From Gorsachius magnificus (taxonomy: Eukaryota > Chordata > Aves > Pelecaniformes > Ardeidae), in NCBI GenBank assembly GCA_034008185.1, contig CM067081.1:21885821-21949820 (forward strand): 64,000 nt of DNA. The letters run 5' to 3'. Position numbers and translations under genes: made by a program. Under the pieces are notes generated by a model, which did not search any database, had not been told where the DNA came from, and saw only the letters and a list, made by a program, of their open reading frames with translations. This document shows, piece by piece, positions 50,601 through 60,600 of this stretch (the stretch's first letter is position 1; each line of letters opens with the position of its first letter).

Positions 50601-53600
50601 AGTGATAAAATTAATTTGAAAATATTCCAATTATGTAGGGTTTGAAACTATGGCCTTTGCCTGGGTAAAAAGTTCATTGGCTTCAGTTGGAGTTTTGCTT
50701 CAAGACACATTTTTTCTTCAGGAAATTATAAAGAAAAATGTCCAATATACAACAACAATGTTCAAGGTAAAAATTGCTTTTCACAGGAGACTGAAAATCC
50801 TGCCATCATTTTGGCATTTGATTTCAGTTGGGGGAGTACCGTACCCATGAATGATATTGCATTGAACTTCCCAGCAGGAGATCAAGTAGCATGAGAAAGA
50901 TTAAGATTCAAATTCCATTAATAACCACTGGAATCACATTTTTTGCGAATGTAAATACTATTCCTTTTTTTCTGTTGCTTTATCAGCTTGACAGTTGCTT
51001 TAGGTAGGAGTCCTGCAGCTTTTCTGGAAAGTGGGAAACACCTGATCAGTGCAGTATTACAAAAGCTCGTGAGCCTGAAGTTCTGTAACCAACTACAAGA
51101 TGGGGCCACCACTACCATCAGAACAGTAAGTTCCTCTACACATCTCAGGACGACCTCCGCGAAAAAAGGAGTTATTTTTATCTTTCAGAAGCTTTTTCTT
51201 TCTCAGTCTTTTACCTAAACCAACAGAGATGGCAAATACTTATATAGGTATTGCTAAAGTACTAACTCAACCACCTGCTGTTTCCGTAGAGGCTTCCTAC
51301 ATTCCACCAGGTCAATTTAGTAGTACATAAACAGGGTGGGGTTTTTCTTCATATTCACAGTTTTCTTAGATTCTTTCTTTTTTTCATTAATTCCTTAATT
51401 TATTACCAAGTTTCTAAAGCTACTTCCTTATTAATTTTAAATATTGTTGCTATGTCAATACCAAGATTTTGGACACCACAGCTAATGGCACAGGTTTTGC
51501 ACAGGCCTACTTCTGGAGAATTTGAAATGATCAATAAGTAATGTGCTACTATCATATTGTTCGTAGTCCTCTGTTCCTCAGGCCCTACAACTAAACACAC
51601 AGCTGTGTTACACACAAATTAGCTCTTATACACCAATATGAAAGGTAACAACCGCTCCAAGAAAGAAATAAGGTTAATTTACAATACAGAAAATATTATC
51701 CCAAAGTCAGTAACAGTTTTATTCCATGCTGTTTTGTTTTTTAACAAGACAAAGTAATTAGTGACCAGGAAAGCAGAATTGTAAGTACACGATGTCAGCT
51801 TGACAAAAAGGAAGGAAGAGAAGGAAACATCCATTCTATTTTCTAGGCTGAAGACAGAGACAAGGAAGTGAAAGGGTCTCTTGCAGTTTGCAGAGAGCAC
51901 ATCTCTTATCTTACTTGTGTCAGCAGACCTTCAATCTCTTCTGCCGGACCGCTTCCATAGAAATTGACCCCACCTATTACGGAGATGGGTCTTCTTTTTC
52001 TCCCTCTCTGGTAGCCTACTGTATTGCTTTGGATCACAGACCCGACAGAAGCCAGTCCTGGCTGATTTTCACCATCCATGCAGTCCGTCTTCTGAGACTC
52101 CACCGCAACTGCATCTTCTGGTATAGAGAAACTTCTGATCGACATTTGGCCATAGTCTGAGAGAGGTCTGGGACGAGATCTTTTTCCAGAGCCCCATCTC
52201 CTGGGTGTGACCTTTTGTGTGTCTGCCTTGTCTTCATCCTGGGATGGGGACCTCTTCCAGTGGTCATCAGAAACAACCTTTTTAAATGTGAACAAGTCAA
52301 ATAAGCTACAGAATTTTCTGACACTTAATAATTTGTGAGTTTTTCATATGGCAGATCAACTTAACATTGCTAAAAATAAAGCACTACCATCATAAATACA
52401 ATAAATGCAACTGACAATTCAGGAAGAGAGGAACTTCACAAAGGGAAGACATCATGATGCTTGTGCTGAGTAAGGTTAACACCCAACCATCAGCACCTCT
52501 TAGGCAAACATGACTAATAACACCAAAATGTCACTTATTACCACAGCAGTACAGACAGGCCCTATTATAAACACTGAATTCACTGAATGGTGTCTTGGAA
52601 CGACAGGTCTGGCACTCACAGGGCTTGTTCTTGTGCACAAATAGGATGCTACATGTAACACCAGTAAAAATAATTAAACCAGCACACTGTGTTTCTGGAC
52701 TTTCTACCAAGGCCTGCAGGGACAGGACAAGGGGCAATGGTTTCAAATTGTAAGAGGGTAGATTTAGATCGGATATAAGGAGGAAATTGTTTACAATGAA
52801 GGTGGTAAGACACTGGAACGGGTTGCCCCGAGAAGTTGTGGATGCCCCATCATCGCCAGTGTTCAAGGTCAGGCTGGATGGGGCTTTGAGTGACCTGATC
52901 TAGTGAAAGATGTCCCTGCCCATGGCAGGGGTTTGGACTAGGTGATCTTTAAAGGTCCCTTCCAACCCAAACCATTGCTTGAAACTATGATACTCCTCTG
53001 CTTTACCTCTATTCAGTGATAAAAATAAACAGTAAGGCTGCAGATCGACTGCTTGCCAATCCCACATTACTGCAAGCCGATACCAAACCGGGCAGTCGCA
53101 CCCCCTCCTACCACTCACTCCCACGCTCTCCCTCACTTGGGTCAGATCTGGAGATTGTGCAGCCATGTGTGAATTGGGTGAGTGAGCTCATCCCCTTTGG
53201 AAGGGAGAAGCTGATTTTCTATAGGCTCGGGGAGGTTACAGTCATACAGAGTAGGACCGGAGAGACATTATAACACAAATACAGGAAAAAACGGTGTTTT
53301 TAGAGAGGAAGCTTGGAAAATGAGCCCGTTGTTCCTATTTAACAGCACATCTGGCTCACGGAGGTTAATGCCTACAGGTATCATAATTGCACTGGTGCTA
53401 CAAGTTTGGAAATAAAATAGCCTCAGTAGAAATACTTGTTAGAGGGAACATTTTTAAGGATTTCAATGCCTTTGGAGTAATACTGCTGTAAACTTTTCTA
53501 GCAGAACCCCTGCAGTTTTTATTTCAGGAAAAAATATTGCACAAAAAAATTTATATTCAATTTTCCCTCAAATTTCCAAATTCTCAGCATTTCCTTGGCT

Positions 53601-54656
53601 TTTCCTGCCTCCTCTATAAAGAACAGAAACAAAACAAGGAGAGGAGGATGGGTGTTTCTGGGCTGGGTGGTAGTTCACATGAACACCTGATGGAGTGAAT
53701 GCAAACTCCAAAGCACTGCTGAGCAAATTCTCATAAAATTATGAACTAATTCTGACTTTTTTTTTTTAAAAAAGCCCAGCCTACTTCTTTATTAGGATAT
53801 CTTTAGACTACCCAAGTACACTTCTGACAATGTTCAAAGCTACTAAGTATTCAAAAAAAGAGAGGCATCATTTTTGTTAATCTGTTTCAGACCAGATGAA
53901 GGCATTTCAGGTATGGCATATTCAAAGCAAACATGCAGCCTGTAAAAATCAGCATTTTACAATGATGCCTGTGAAAAAGGACTTCTCTTCTGTCACCTTC
54001 TCCAGCTACCATTTTCAACCAGGCCAGTACAAATACAATGAGCTTTTTTCAGAAGGCTACCTGATAGAGTGGGCAGATTTCACTTTTTGAAAGACAGCTT
54101 AAGACAAATTTCACTGTATGAAACCATTTCAGCTAGTAGGCAGAGTTTTTAAACAGCATTTTAACATGATTACTGCAATTAAGGTATGAAAAATGATCAG
54201 TGTCATACATTGCTCTCCATTCAATTATCTCACTTACAGCATGAAATTTATTCTCAATAGAGCACTTGCATAAATTCTGATTTCTATGGCACCACACCTG
54301 TCACTCAAGCATGCTTCAGCTTCTCTGCAGATTTTAGCTCAGGACCAGTTTTAATAGTATAAGCGATTCAGTAGAGAGTGACTCCCTGGCTGGAGCACTG
54401 ACACAGCTTCAGCAAAGCCGTCCCTTAAACCAGCCCCTCCGAGGTCAGAGCAGCAAAATCACAGGTTTAATAAGGTTCTTACCTCAGAATCAGACACAGG
54501 TAAAGGGTCTCCACATATGCAGTGACTGAGAAAGGAGCTCATGAGAGTCATTTTACGTTTTTGTTTTGCAGTCTTGTCCGTAAGAGGTACAAATGTGAGC
54601 ACAGTCTCTGCGTAACCAGTCAGGTGAAGTTCATCCCATGATCCTGTACTTTTAGA
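20466..54656 (-). CDS. SPATA13: SPATA13 (ASEF2), APC-regulated Rac1/Cdc42 guanine-nucleotide exchange factor, partial at its 5' end
   Basis: SPATA13/ASEF2 is a Dbl-family exchange factor that loads GTP on Rac1 and Cdc42. It is held inactive by its ABR-SH3 region and activated when APC binds the ABR, promoting filopodia, lamellipodia and migration. Twelve exons join in phase to 785 codons plus stop: 54483-54656, 51915-52277, 48636-48780, 36502-36638, 35884-36063, 34529-34714, 31342-31521, 30448-30680, 27935-28064, 27015-27387, 21836-21910 and 20466-20647. In model numbering, ABR is about 165-245, SH3 279-333, DH about 371-560 and PH about 580-700, followed by a tail ending [18 protein letters not shown] in the ABR region and the C1QTNF9 neighbour favour SPATA13 over the paralogue ARHGEF4. 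The 54483 exon begins in open frame with an acceptor, so coding sequence continues upstream, probably past 64000. A CpG patch near 39.2 kb may start a shorter form. Confidence 0.92.
20648..21835 (-). other. SPATA13 last intron
   Basis: AT-rich intron with no exon, RNA gene or recognised repeat. Confidence 0.6.
21836..21910 (-). CDS. SPATA13: SPATA13 exon, C-terminal tail part 1 (75 bp)
   Basis: A 75-base exon, too short to stand out as an open frame, from acceptor TTTGACATAG|GAATGG to donor ATTAAAG|GTGGGT. It reads [20 protein letters not shown] then HGKIKG across the junctions, matching the human tail after the PH domain. Both splice phases fit the neighbouring exons. Confidence 0.9.
22861..23136 (+). 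mobile_element. CR1 3' fragment inserted, inverted, into another CR1
   Basis: A 5'-truncated CR1 begins GGTAACAGATGATAGGACGA. It continues through AAAAACTTCTTCACCGAGAG and ends GATTCTATGATTCTAT at 23136. The flanking minus-strand CR1 is continuous across it: GGACATTA and AGGAAAAATT rejoin when it is removed. Confidence 0.88.
23486..23575 (-). repeat. 45-bp tandem duplication inside the CR1
   Basis: The units 23486-23530 and 23531-23575 both start TTGGCCACACCATTCCTGAT and differ only in the last three bases. The intact CR1 has one copy here, so the duplication belongs to this insertion. Its length is a multiple of three, so it adds 15 codons. Confidence 0.9.
23881..27014 (-). other. Rest of the SPATA13 intron before the PH exon
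   Basis: No exon or RNA gene is recognised. The region holds only simple runs such as the A-rich stretch near 26345. Confidence 0.55.
27015..27387 (-). CDS. SPATA13: SPATA13 exon, PH domain
   Basis: 373 bases from acceptor ATCTTCTTAG|GGACCA to donor GAAATGG|GTGAGT. It holds the pleckstrin-homology domain: [57 protein letters not shown], and the closing helix with its Trp ([20 protein letters not shown]). The PH domain supports membrane phosphoinositide binding and DH activity. Similarity to human is high throughout. Confidence 0.95.
27935..28064 (-). CDS. SPATA13: SPATA13 exon, last DH helix and DH-PH linker
   Basis: 130 bases from acceptor CTTTCACAG|TGATTA to donor TGGGAG|GTAAGT. It reads [20 protein letters not shown] then [20 protein letters not shown] and DWE. 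This is the long terminal DH helix running into the PH domain. Its first base completes a Ser codon begun in the previous exon. Confidence 0.94.
28065..30447 (-). other. SPATA13 intron
   Basis: No supported exon. The plus-strand frames at 29234-29726 and 30020-30313 show no domain, and the latter is a pyrimidine-rich low-complexity stretch. Confidence 0.55.
30448..30680 (-). CDS. SPATA13: SPATA13 exon, DH domain conserved region 3
   Basis: 233 bases from acceptor TTTTAAAATAG|CAAGAA to donor GAGCACAG|GTGAGA, leaving after two bases of a codon. It carries [35 protein letters not shown] and then [20 protein letters not shown], the third conserved DH helix that forms much of the GTPase-binding surface. 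A run of A (30687-30699) and a 3 x 25-bp minisatellite lie just upstream of its acceptor. Confidence 0.94.
30782..30856. repeat. Minisatellite, three exact 25-bp copies
   Basis: TAATCCATTTCCTATACTGT plus TTCCA is repeated at 30782-30806, 30807-30831 and 30832-30856 without mismatch. It lies in a SPATA13 intron about 100 bp upstream of the exon at 30448-30680. Confidence 0.95.
31342..31521 (-). CDS. SPATA13: SPATA13 exon, DH domain
   Basis: 180 bases, phase 0 to 0, from acceptor CATTTCCAG|GGTTAT to donor CAACAT|GTACGT. It begins [20 protein letters not shown] and includes [20 protein letters not shown] and [12 protein letters not shown]. This is the middle of the DH helical bundle and is nearly identical to human ASEF2. 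The donor GTACGT is not ideal but is the only in-phase choice. Confidence 0.94.
31522..32565 (-). other. SPATA13 intron
   Basis: No exon recognised between the DH exon and the CR1 at 32566. Overlapping short frames at 31467-31930 look like chance. Confidence 0.55.
32566..32875 (+). mobile_element. CR1 3' fragment (about 310 bp), antisense to SPATA13
   Basis: It starts near GTGAGGTGGGGGTTGGTCTC. It keeps the C-terminal ORF2 segment ([27 protein letters not shown]) and ends TTCCAACCTTAATGATTC then TATGATTCTATGATT. A 5'-truncated insertion in an intron. Confidence 0.92.
32876..34528 (-). other. SPATA13 intron
   Basis: AT-rich with A and T runs (33727-33740, near 34326). No exon or RNA gene is recognised. 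Confidence 0.55.
34529..34714 (-). CDS. SPATA13: SPATA13 exon, SH3-DH linker and first DH helix
   Basis: 186 bases, phase 0 to 0, from acceptor TGGCTGCAG|CTGCGA to donor TGTGAG|GTACAT. After an acidic linker ([14 protein letters not shown] onward) the DH domain begins at about [20 protein letters not shown], the conserved region 1 helix. Its Glu-Arg-x-Tyr type motif contacts the switch region of the GTPase in Dbl-family factors. Confidence 0.94.
35567..35641 (+). mobile_element. CR1 3'-end fragment (75 bp), antisense to SPATA13
   Basis: GCTCACTGCAGGGGGGTTGG through TCCCTTCCAACCCAAAACAT and ATTCTATGATTCTATG. It is nearly identical to the tail of the element at 11348-13945, so it comes from the same subfamily. 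Confidence 0.92.
35884..36063 (-). CDS. SPATA13: SPATA13 exon, SH3 domain
   Basis: 180 bases, phase 0 to 0, from acceptor CATCCCAG|CTGATA to donor GTCAGG|GTGAGT. It holds essentially the whole SH3 fold: AEALWDH (the ALYDY-type motif), [17 protein letters not shown], the DWWWGR tryptophans, and FPASFVR at the end. In ASEF proteins this SH3 binds the ABR and DH domains in the closed state. Confidence 0.95.
36502..36638 (-). CDS. SPATA13: SPATA13 exon, acidic linker between ABR and SH3
   Basis: 137 bases between acceptor TTTGTTTTAG|TTGCTG and donor AATGAG|GTAACG. It reads [20 protein letters not shown] then [20 protein letters not shown] and AINE, strongly conserved with human. It is the first exon downstream of the CpG patch at 39.04-39.48 kb and needs one base from the preceding exon to start its first codon. 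Confidence 0.92.
36639..39039 (-). other. SPATA13 intron upstream of the linker exon
   Basis: Contains a GC-rich patch at about 36940-37215 with open frames on both strands but no recognisable domain or good splice sites. Otherwise AT-rich non-coding sequence. Confidence 0.5.
39040..39480 (-). promoter_or_regulatory. CpG-rich patch, possible internal SPATA13 promoter
   Basis: This stretch is GC-rich with many CpG (GGCGCGCGCTCAGCCGCGAG, CCGAGCCCGGCCGGGAACTG), in contrast to the AT-rich intron. A CRE-like TGACATCA lies near 39395. On the minus strand an ATG at 39403 opens a frame reading [21 protein letters not shown] donor CTGCCG|GTAGCT about 140 bases later leaves the phase needed by the 36502-36638 exon, although GTAGCT is a weak donor. 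Transcripts from here would lack the APC-binding exons. No expression evidence is available. Confidence 0.4.
39084..39105. repeat. (GC)n(GA)n simple repeat
   Basis: Alternating GC from 39084 to 39096 runs into alternating AG. Pure GC alternation can adopt Z-DNA. It lies at the edge of the CpG-rich patch. Confidence 0.85.
39481..42320 (-). other. SPATA13 intron, central part
   Basis: No exon is recognised. The segment at about 42080-42300 may hold a very degraded LINE reverse-transcriptase relic on the minus strand. The rest is unremarkable. Confidence 0.45.
42321..42385 (+). mobile_element. CR1 3'-end fragment (65 bp), antisense to SPATA13
   Basis: AGAAAGGTTGGCCTAGATGA, then GTCCCTTCCAACCTAGGATT and CTATGATTCCATGATT. 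It is a more diverged CR1 tail than those at 13.9 or 35.6 kb. Confidence 0.85.
44064..44123 (+). repeat. Three 20-bp tandem repeats in the LTR
   Basis: GTGATCGCGGCTCGGG-type units recur every 20 bp (68-83, 88-103 and 108-123 within 44000). The first differs slightly (GTGGTCGCAGCTCGGG). The position is upstream of the TATA-like box, where retroviral enhancers often repeat. Confidence 0.85.
44203..44224 (+). repeat. (ATT)n microsatellite in the LTR
   Basis: About six ATT units lie between the TATA-like box and the ATTAAA signal of the LTR. Confidence 0.9.
44376..48635 (-). other. SPATA13 intron
   Basis: No exon is recognised. Sequence at 44600-45500 has a mixed, repeat-like texture that I could not assign to a family. 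Confidence 0.45.
48636..48780 (-). CDS. SPATA13: SPATA13 exon, APC-binding region continued
   Basis: 145 bases from acceptor TTTTCTCTGTAG|CCTGTA to donor TCTAACG|GTAAGA, entering in phase 0 and leaving after one base of a codon. It reads [20 protein letters not shown] then [20 protein letters not shown] then RQQMRTSN, close to human ASEF2 residue for residue. This basic, Pro-rich stretch is part of the ABR, which packs against the SH3 domain in the inactive state of ASEF-type factors. Confidence 0.92.
48781..51914 (-). other. SPATA13 intron between the two ABR exons
   Basis: AT-rich intron. No exon, RNA gene or mobile element is recognised. Confidence 0.55.
51915..52277 (-). CDS. SPATA13: SPATA13 exon with start of the APC-binding region
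   Basis: 363 bases, phase 0 to 0. It starts [15 protein letters not shown], carries Ser/Arg/Pro-rich segments ([28 protein letters not shown]) that look like kinase-site or linker sequence, and ends [20 protein letters not shown] then [10 protein letters not shown]. The last part matches the start of the ASEF2 APC-binding region. The donor is ACACAA|GTAAGA. The acceptor (ACATTTAAAAAG|GTTG) has a poor pyrimidine tract, so the upper boundary is less sure. Confidence 0.85.
52716..52991 (+). mobile_element. CR1 3' fragment (about 275 bp), antisense to SPATA13
   Basis: CAGGGACAGGACAAGGGGCA through GGTAAGACACTGGAACGGGT to GTCCCTTCCAACCCAAACCA. The terminal ATTCTATG repeats are decayed. A 5'-truncated, moderately diverged copy in an intron. 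Confidence 0.9.
52992..54482 (-). other. SPATA13 intron
   Basis: No exon or repeat recognised apart from a T/A run near 53758-53773. Confidence 0.55.
54483..54656 (-). CDS. SPATA13: SPATA13 exon, long-isoform N-terminal segment (58 codons)
   Basis: Minus-strand acceptor CCTTCCTCAG|TCT and donor GATTCTGAG|GTAAGA flank 174 bases open in phase 0 at both ends. The translation runs from [19 protein letters not shown] to [16 protein letters not shown]. It has a basic stretch (KTAKQKRK) and no domain I can name. It is the most 5' exon I can place. I infer it belongs to the long SPATA13 form from splice quality and from matching phase with 51915-52277. Confidence 0.75.
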
Positions 54657-57600
54657 CTGAGGAAGGACTCGTCACATGTCATCTCCTAATCTGCTTTTTA
54701 CACCCTTATCTTGAGCAATAACATTTGCAAAGAGAGGACTGCTCTCCTGCAGCACTCCACCTACAGTAGCAATCCAAATGACAGCAAGATTAATCTCTGC
54801 TGTGCAATAAACAATGCTGAAGGATGTGTATTTTGAGGCTTAGATCTATAAACTGCATGGAAGAATACTAATAAAACAGAAAACATAATCCTCTCACAGC
54901 AAAAAGCAGAGGAAACCAGACTGATAACCTCACATTCCTCTAAGTGACCTACTCACGCAGGACCTGAGCAAGTGACCACTTACTAGCAGGAATAAAATAC
55001 CCAGTACACAACTCATAGGCTTCAGTATTGCACCCACTTAAGCGTAAGTGCAATTCTTGACATCAATGAAAAAATTCTGAGGAAACAGTTTTGTTCCACT
55101 TGTCATTGGCTTTATGCTGGTGCAGCCCCACTGGCCTCAAATGACCTTCTCTTGATTAATCCCTTGTAAGTGAAACCAGGTTTATGTTCTACAATTATTA
55201 GTGGTAACATCTATAGACGTGAGTAGAGACATACATGGCACTTCACGTAGGATGAAAATCAAAATGTCATGCACTGCCTCATGCATTGTAAGTGCTGGTC
55301 AAAAAATTCAAGGAATTTCAAGATTTCTGAGAAGTAAAGGTCTAAGCTGAATCCACATTGGATTTTCTGAAATTCAGACCTGCTGATCTAGCAACAGCAC
55401 AGGATCACCAATGCCAGCAATCGAGATTATTCATCTTGTCATTTAGGCTGCAGGTTTCTTCTGAGACTGCAAACACAAACTGCTCTACTTATTTGATGCA
55501 AATGAATTAATTTAATCTGGACAGCTAAATTCCTACAACAGCATATTAATTAAATTGTTGTATTTCAATCATTTTCCTTTTTCCTGATGGCAGTATATCT
55601 ACAAATACAACCATTTCAAATCAACATTTACTTTGATCCAGGCTAGGCTTTTATTTGCTATTGTTCCCACGTAATATGTCACTCTGAGGCTGGGATTCAG
55701 CTCCAGATTCCCACATTGAAATTTTGACATCCGCAACGGAGGTGCCTGCATGTTAGCCTGATGTTAAAGCTGTCATCGTAGCCTGGAGAAATCTGGGTGA
55801 GATTTTGTGGCCTGAACATAGGCACCCAGGGCCATCTCAAATGTCCTAAGAGATCTAAAATATCTCCACGTACCATGCATCATGCAAGTATGGCACAGGA
55901 CCTACAGGAGGCGTGGACCATCCAGAAGCAGCCCCTGGGGATGAGGGGGAACCAGTCAGGGCACCTGGACCAGCGCTGGGTCCTTATGTTCAGGCAATCG
56001 AGTTGAGCCCCCAAACAAGAGGGTCAGCCAAGCCTACAGAGCACTACAGGCAGGAACCAGGTGCCAAACCTGATTGCATGTAGGGGCAGACGGCACCACA
56101 GCCACGTTCCCCAATGCTGTGGGGAACCCTGCTTGGCCCCCATCTCCCACTCCAGCAAGGTGCTTTCCAGCTGTGTGCAGCTTTCTTGGATACCCGCCCC
56201 TCATTGCACTTGGCAGCTATTTTTAGGTAACTCGGCTCAGCTCTAGGTACCACTTTTGGGTGTGCTGTTTAGGGTGTGCTCCCCACGGCCCCCTGATGGC
56301 ACCAACCAGGCTACAGCAGGAGCCTTCCCAGGCTGCTCCCAGGTAGACAACTCCACCGCGGAGCCTGAGCCCAACCAGACCAAATCCCTCCTCTGCCTGG
56401 GCCCAAACTGATTTCCCAATCTAGGCACAGCAGCTTCAAGGATTTGATCATGATCTCGCTCAACTTGACCTGGCACTGATAGAACCCTGTTGCATTCACT
56501 GGCACATGAATGCTGCTGGCATTCCCTGTTACTCATTAATACCAATGTAAGCAACATCAGCATCAGGTGTTCAACCGCTGAAATCTCAGCTTAGCCTTTA
56601 TAGCCAGATGAGAGCCAGGTTCTGCAACTATCACTTGGATGGATGGATGCAACTTTTATCAGTGAAATGGCAAAAAGTTGCCAGTGCCTGAAATTACATG
56701 GCAGGACCTTCGCTGGCACAGTTATAACAACCATGAATATCCCTTCATCCTATACGTGACCACATTCTCCACTGCAGAAAAAGCACAAACTATAAGTCTA
56801 ACCCAATGCAGCTCACCGCTGGCCAGCTTGCTGCTGTTGGCACGCTTGTGAGGGCTGACATACAGCTGCCATCATGATGGCAAAGGAAAAACAATCCCTG
56901 GGTGATTTTTTTGTTAATGTGTTTATGCCAATAAACTCCCTAATGAAAAGAAAATCACTGCTCTATAAATGTGTTGATGCCTGCATACATTGCTGAGGCT
57001 CCCTGCCTGCTAATCTGCATTTCTACCCCTCCCATTACCCGTTTGGATGTTTAAAATTTTATTTTTATGTTCTAAATGTACTGATAGAACTAATGCTTCA
57101 TAATGTATATACATAGACAAGCATGGCAGTATAAGGGGACACTTAAATCTCCTGAAAGTTTTTTCTCTACCTGGCAATCTGCTGGGAAGTCACAGATAGG
57201 TGCCTCCTGGAAAAAGGACCTCCAGCCTTGCTGGTCTCCAAGGGAAAGAGCATCCTCCTCCCTTCCCTCTGCCAAAGCAGCAGCAGCACCCCAGGGCCAC
57301 ACGGACGGCTGCTGCCACTGCCCACAAGCCCCCAGCGCAGTTGATGCTCAAGGGTATTTCATACCAGTTGATGCTTAAGGGTATTTCATACCTGGTTTTC
57401 ACTAAAGCAACTGACCCCCTCCTGCCTTTTTTCTTTTTTTAAGCATTAGCTCCACAATAAATTGCATTGCTTCTTGGTTTGGTATCTGTATTTTTCAGCT
57501 GCCTGGCTGAAACGCAACCTTGCTAACTACAGCTGCCTTTTTCTAATCCAGAGAAAGGAGATAATCAAAATCTCATCATGTCTTTGCAAGAAGTGCATAT

Positions 57601-60600
57601 TCACTTCCAAACGCAGTTTATAAAAAGGTGTGATAAAAGAAACAGATAATAATTCTTGCTGAGAATTACAAAGAAAACCTGGGTAGGCTGAGAAGTATCA
57701 GAACATGATCACTACCTATTTTCAGTGAAAACTTGTGATGAATAATCAGTCATCAGTCATGTACTTTGTAAATGGCAAGGCTTAAAAGCAGAAACTGGAA
57801 TATTTATAGGGAAAAATCATAGCATTTGTGCTATTTCATGTAGATATCTCTGTGTTTTGATCACATGAGTACACATTGTTGTGTATATAGACTTTTAGGA
57901 GTCTATATAAAAATGTACAAACTTCTTATGCTAGCAATGACAGCTATATGCCAGTATTATTGGTTATTACTAATTAGCTGATATTTCTGTATAACGCATG
58001 TAACTGCCAAATGCTAGGAACTCAGAAGTAAGATTAGAATTGATTTTTCAATTCATATAAGCTAACAAAACTATAAAGGACGAAGTGATCATGACCTAGT
58101 GGTCATAAATTATTTTATCACCTTCATTTAACAGAGTAAAAGTCCGGACAACGTGTCTCCACCCAGGCACATGATAAAAGGTGACCTTTGCACTTTTTCT
58201 TGTTGCTAAATAGCAGTGGGGGAGCATTAGCTGAAGTTCATTTATCATCACCACTAGCTGAGGTCAAAAGCTTGTTTTATGTTTCATGGACATGATCAAT
58301 ATTTTTATTTGCAAACTGTTGTGACAGACACAGAGATTATGACACTCCGGATACAATACAGCCTCTCAGTGAAGATGTATTTATTGCTTGCTTTCCAGAT
58401 TTTATAAAAAGATCCTGAAGTGTTATGAGAGCCCAGAGATTCCCTGCTGATCCAACAGTTTCCAACAGTAATACCATCACAGCAATAGTTACCATGGAAA
58501 TGATTGCTTTTACTGTAGAAGAAAGCACCCATTCAGTCCATGTTTGCATCTTCTATCACAAACTAACCAGAATTATTAAACCAGTTCAACTGACTTACAG
58601 GAAGAAAATTTTCATCTATTCCTTTCAAACTAAATGCAAACTGCACTATATCCTTTTTCTTTATATGCCTGTGCCTTCTCCAGCACTAGCATCTTTTCTT
58701 TTTAATTAGCCTCTGAGAAGACCCCAAATAAATGCACTGATTATCTATCCCTAGAATATACAGTGCTATTTGACCTGTGGTCTGCAAGACAGGAGAATAC
58801 AATCTGTGAAGGATTTAACCTATACAAACAAGCCAAGCAGAAGAAATCAAAGTAATACAACCACATCAAAAATTTAACCTAAGTTTTAGCTGCTTGGAAG
58901 TTATAAACATTATAGCAAGATAATTTGCCTTTTCTTCCCTCCCCCACCCCAAAACTGGGTGGACCCACTGTTCAAAACTTTGAAGAACACTGCTTCAAAG
59001 GGGGACCCCTAAAGGAAAACCACTGCACTATGCTAGCACGAGCTCCTAGAATGGATGCAGGAAAAACTATGCATCGTCATAAAGTAAAATTGCATTACTG
59101 TGCCTTATAATATGGTAAAATCAATCCCCATTAGCAGCATAAACTGCAGTGGTAAAACACTCATTTGGGAAGTTTTAGAAATTGGAAAAAAATTCTACAA
59201 TTCTACTCTAGGGATTTGTTGACCAAAGCAATTGTGGTGTTTTAACTAACAAATACGCCTATAAAACCACATTAAAAGATCGGGATATATAGACACAACC
59301 ACAAACAAAATTTGGCCGTGTACTTCTAAGGGATTTTTAATGCAGGTTTGCTTCATTTAACCTGATCCTTGAAAGCCTGCTTATCATAATCAACAAGCAT
59401 AACTGCTTTCCCTCTCAGCAACAAGCTGTACCGAGATTAGCGAGTTCACCTTTGTAATATCCACATTTCACAGATAAGGAGCAGACACAAAGCAGTTAAG
59501 TCATTTAAGTCACAGAGGAAGCATAGGGCTGAACTGGAAATGACAAACGGATCTCATGACTCTCAAATCTGTTCTTCAGCCTCAAGGATTTCCTTCATCC
59601 TCTCCTCTAACTCATTTCCAAAACCAAATCAGCTAACATTTCCGACTGGCATAGGGGAGTTTGCAGGCAAATGTATTTGCTTTGCAGAAATAATCTCATC
59701 AATCATAGAAAAATGCAAGCGTGCTAAAGCCAGAAAACTGTTTCTGCTAGTTTTCCAGTGACCGGTACTTGGGGATGGCTGGGTGATGCTCTAATGCTGT
59801 CCCTTCTTTACTTCAGTATCTGAGCTGGAACAGCAAGCAAGCAGTGTATAGTAAAGGAGTATTCACATCTTCCTCCACCTCTTTTTAGAAGATGTATAGG
59901 CATTAATAATCCCTAAATAAATCTCTAAGTAATTTCTAAATTGACTCCAAACACCCCAGATCAAGTAACAGGACTAAAAAAATCCATTTTCCTTTTATTT
60001 GGCAAAACAAGCAACTTTTTCCAGTCTTTCTTTGTAACATCTGCTGGTGAACCTCAGAAGCCAGATGATAACTACAGGTTGAAAGTGGAACTTTATGCTA
60101 ACAAAGCAAAACATAAAAAGCCATAGGCCTTCAAGTCTCTTCAGTGTCTCTCCAGGCGGAGGTCCTCTGGTTACCCCCTCTTTCCACCCTTCCAGAGCAA
60201 AGCCTCAGCATCCCTGCCCAAACCCAAGCCCACGCCCAAGCCCAGCCATGGGCAGGTCTCAACAGCAGTCATAAACTCCAGCTTGCGTGGGGTGGAGCTG
60301 CCTTGGACATCTCTACGTCTGCAAACTATTACTTCCTAGAGCATGGACTAAGGGCAAGGCTGCTGCGGTTGAGCTCGGAGTAGGGCAAGTTGAGGCTGCT
60401 GTGCTCGGTCTCCTCAGTGCTCGGCCTGTCTCCCACCCTGCCACCGCATCCCGCTTGGCATCCCGGCACCACGAGCAACACAGCAACCTCCAGATGCCAG
60501 GAAGGGGAGAGGCAAGTGGCTCAGAGGAAACTCCTGCAGCTGCCTGTGCTCAATTTGGACATCACAACCCCCTGGCGTCAAGATGGATTTTCAGTGCTGA

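Noticed and set aside
20466..54656. Assignment to ARHGEF4 (ASEF) instead of SPATA13
   Set aside because: The ABR sequence RPISVIGGV, the C-terminal tail and adjacency to C1QTNF9 all fit SPATA13 better.
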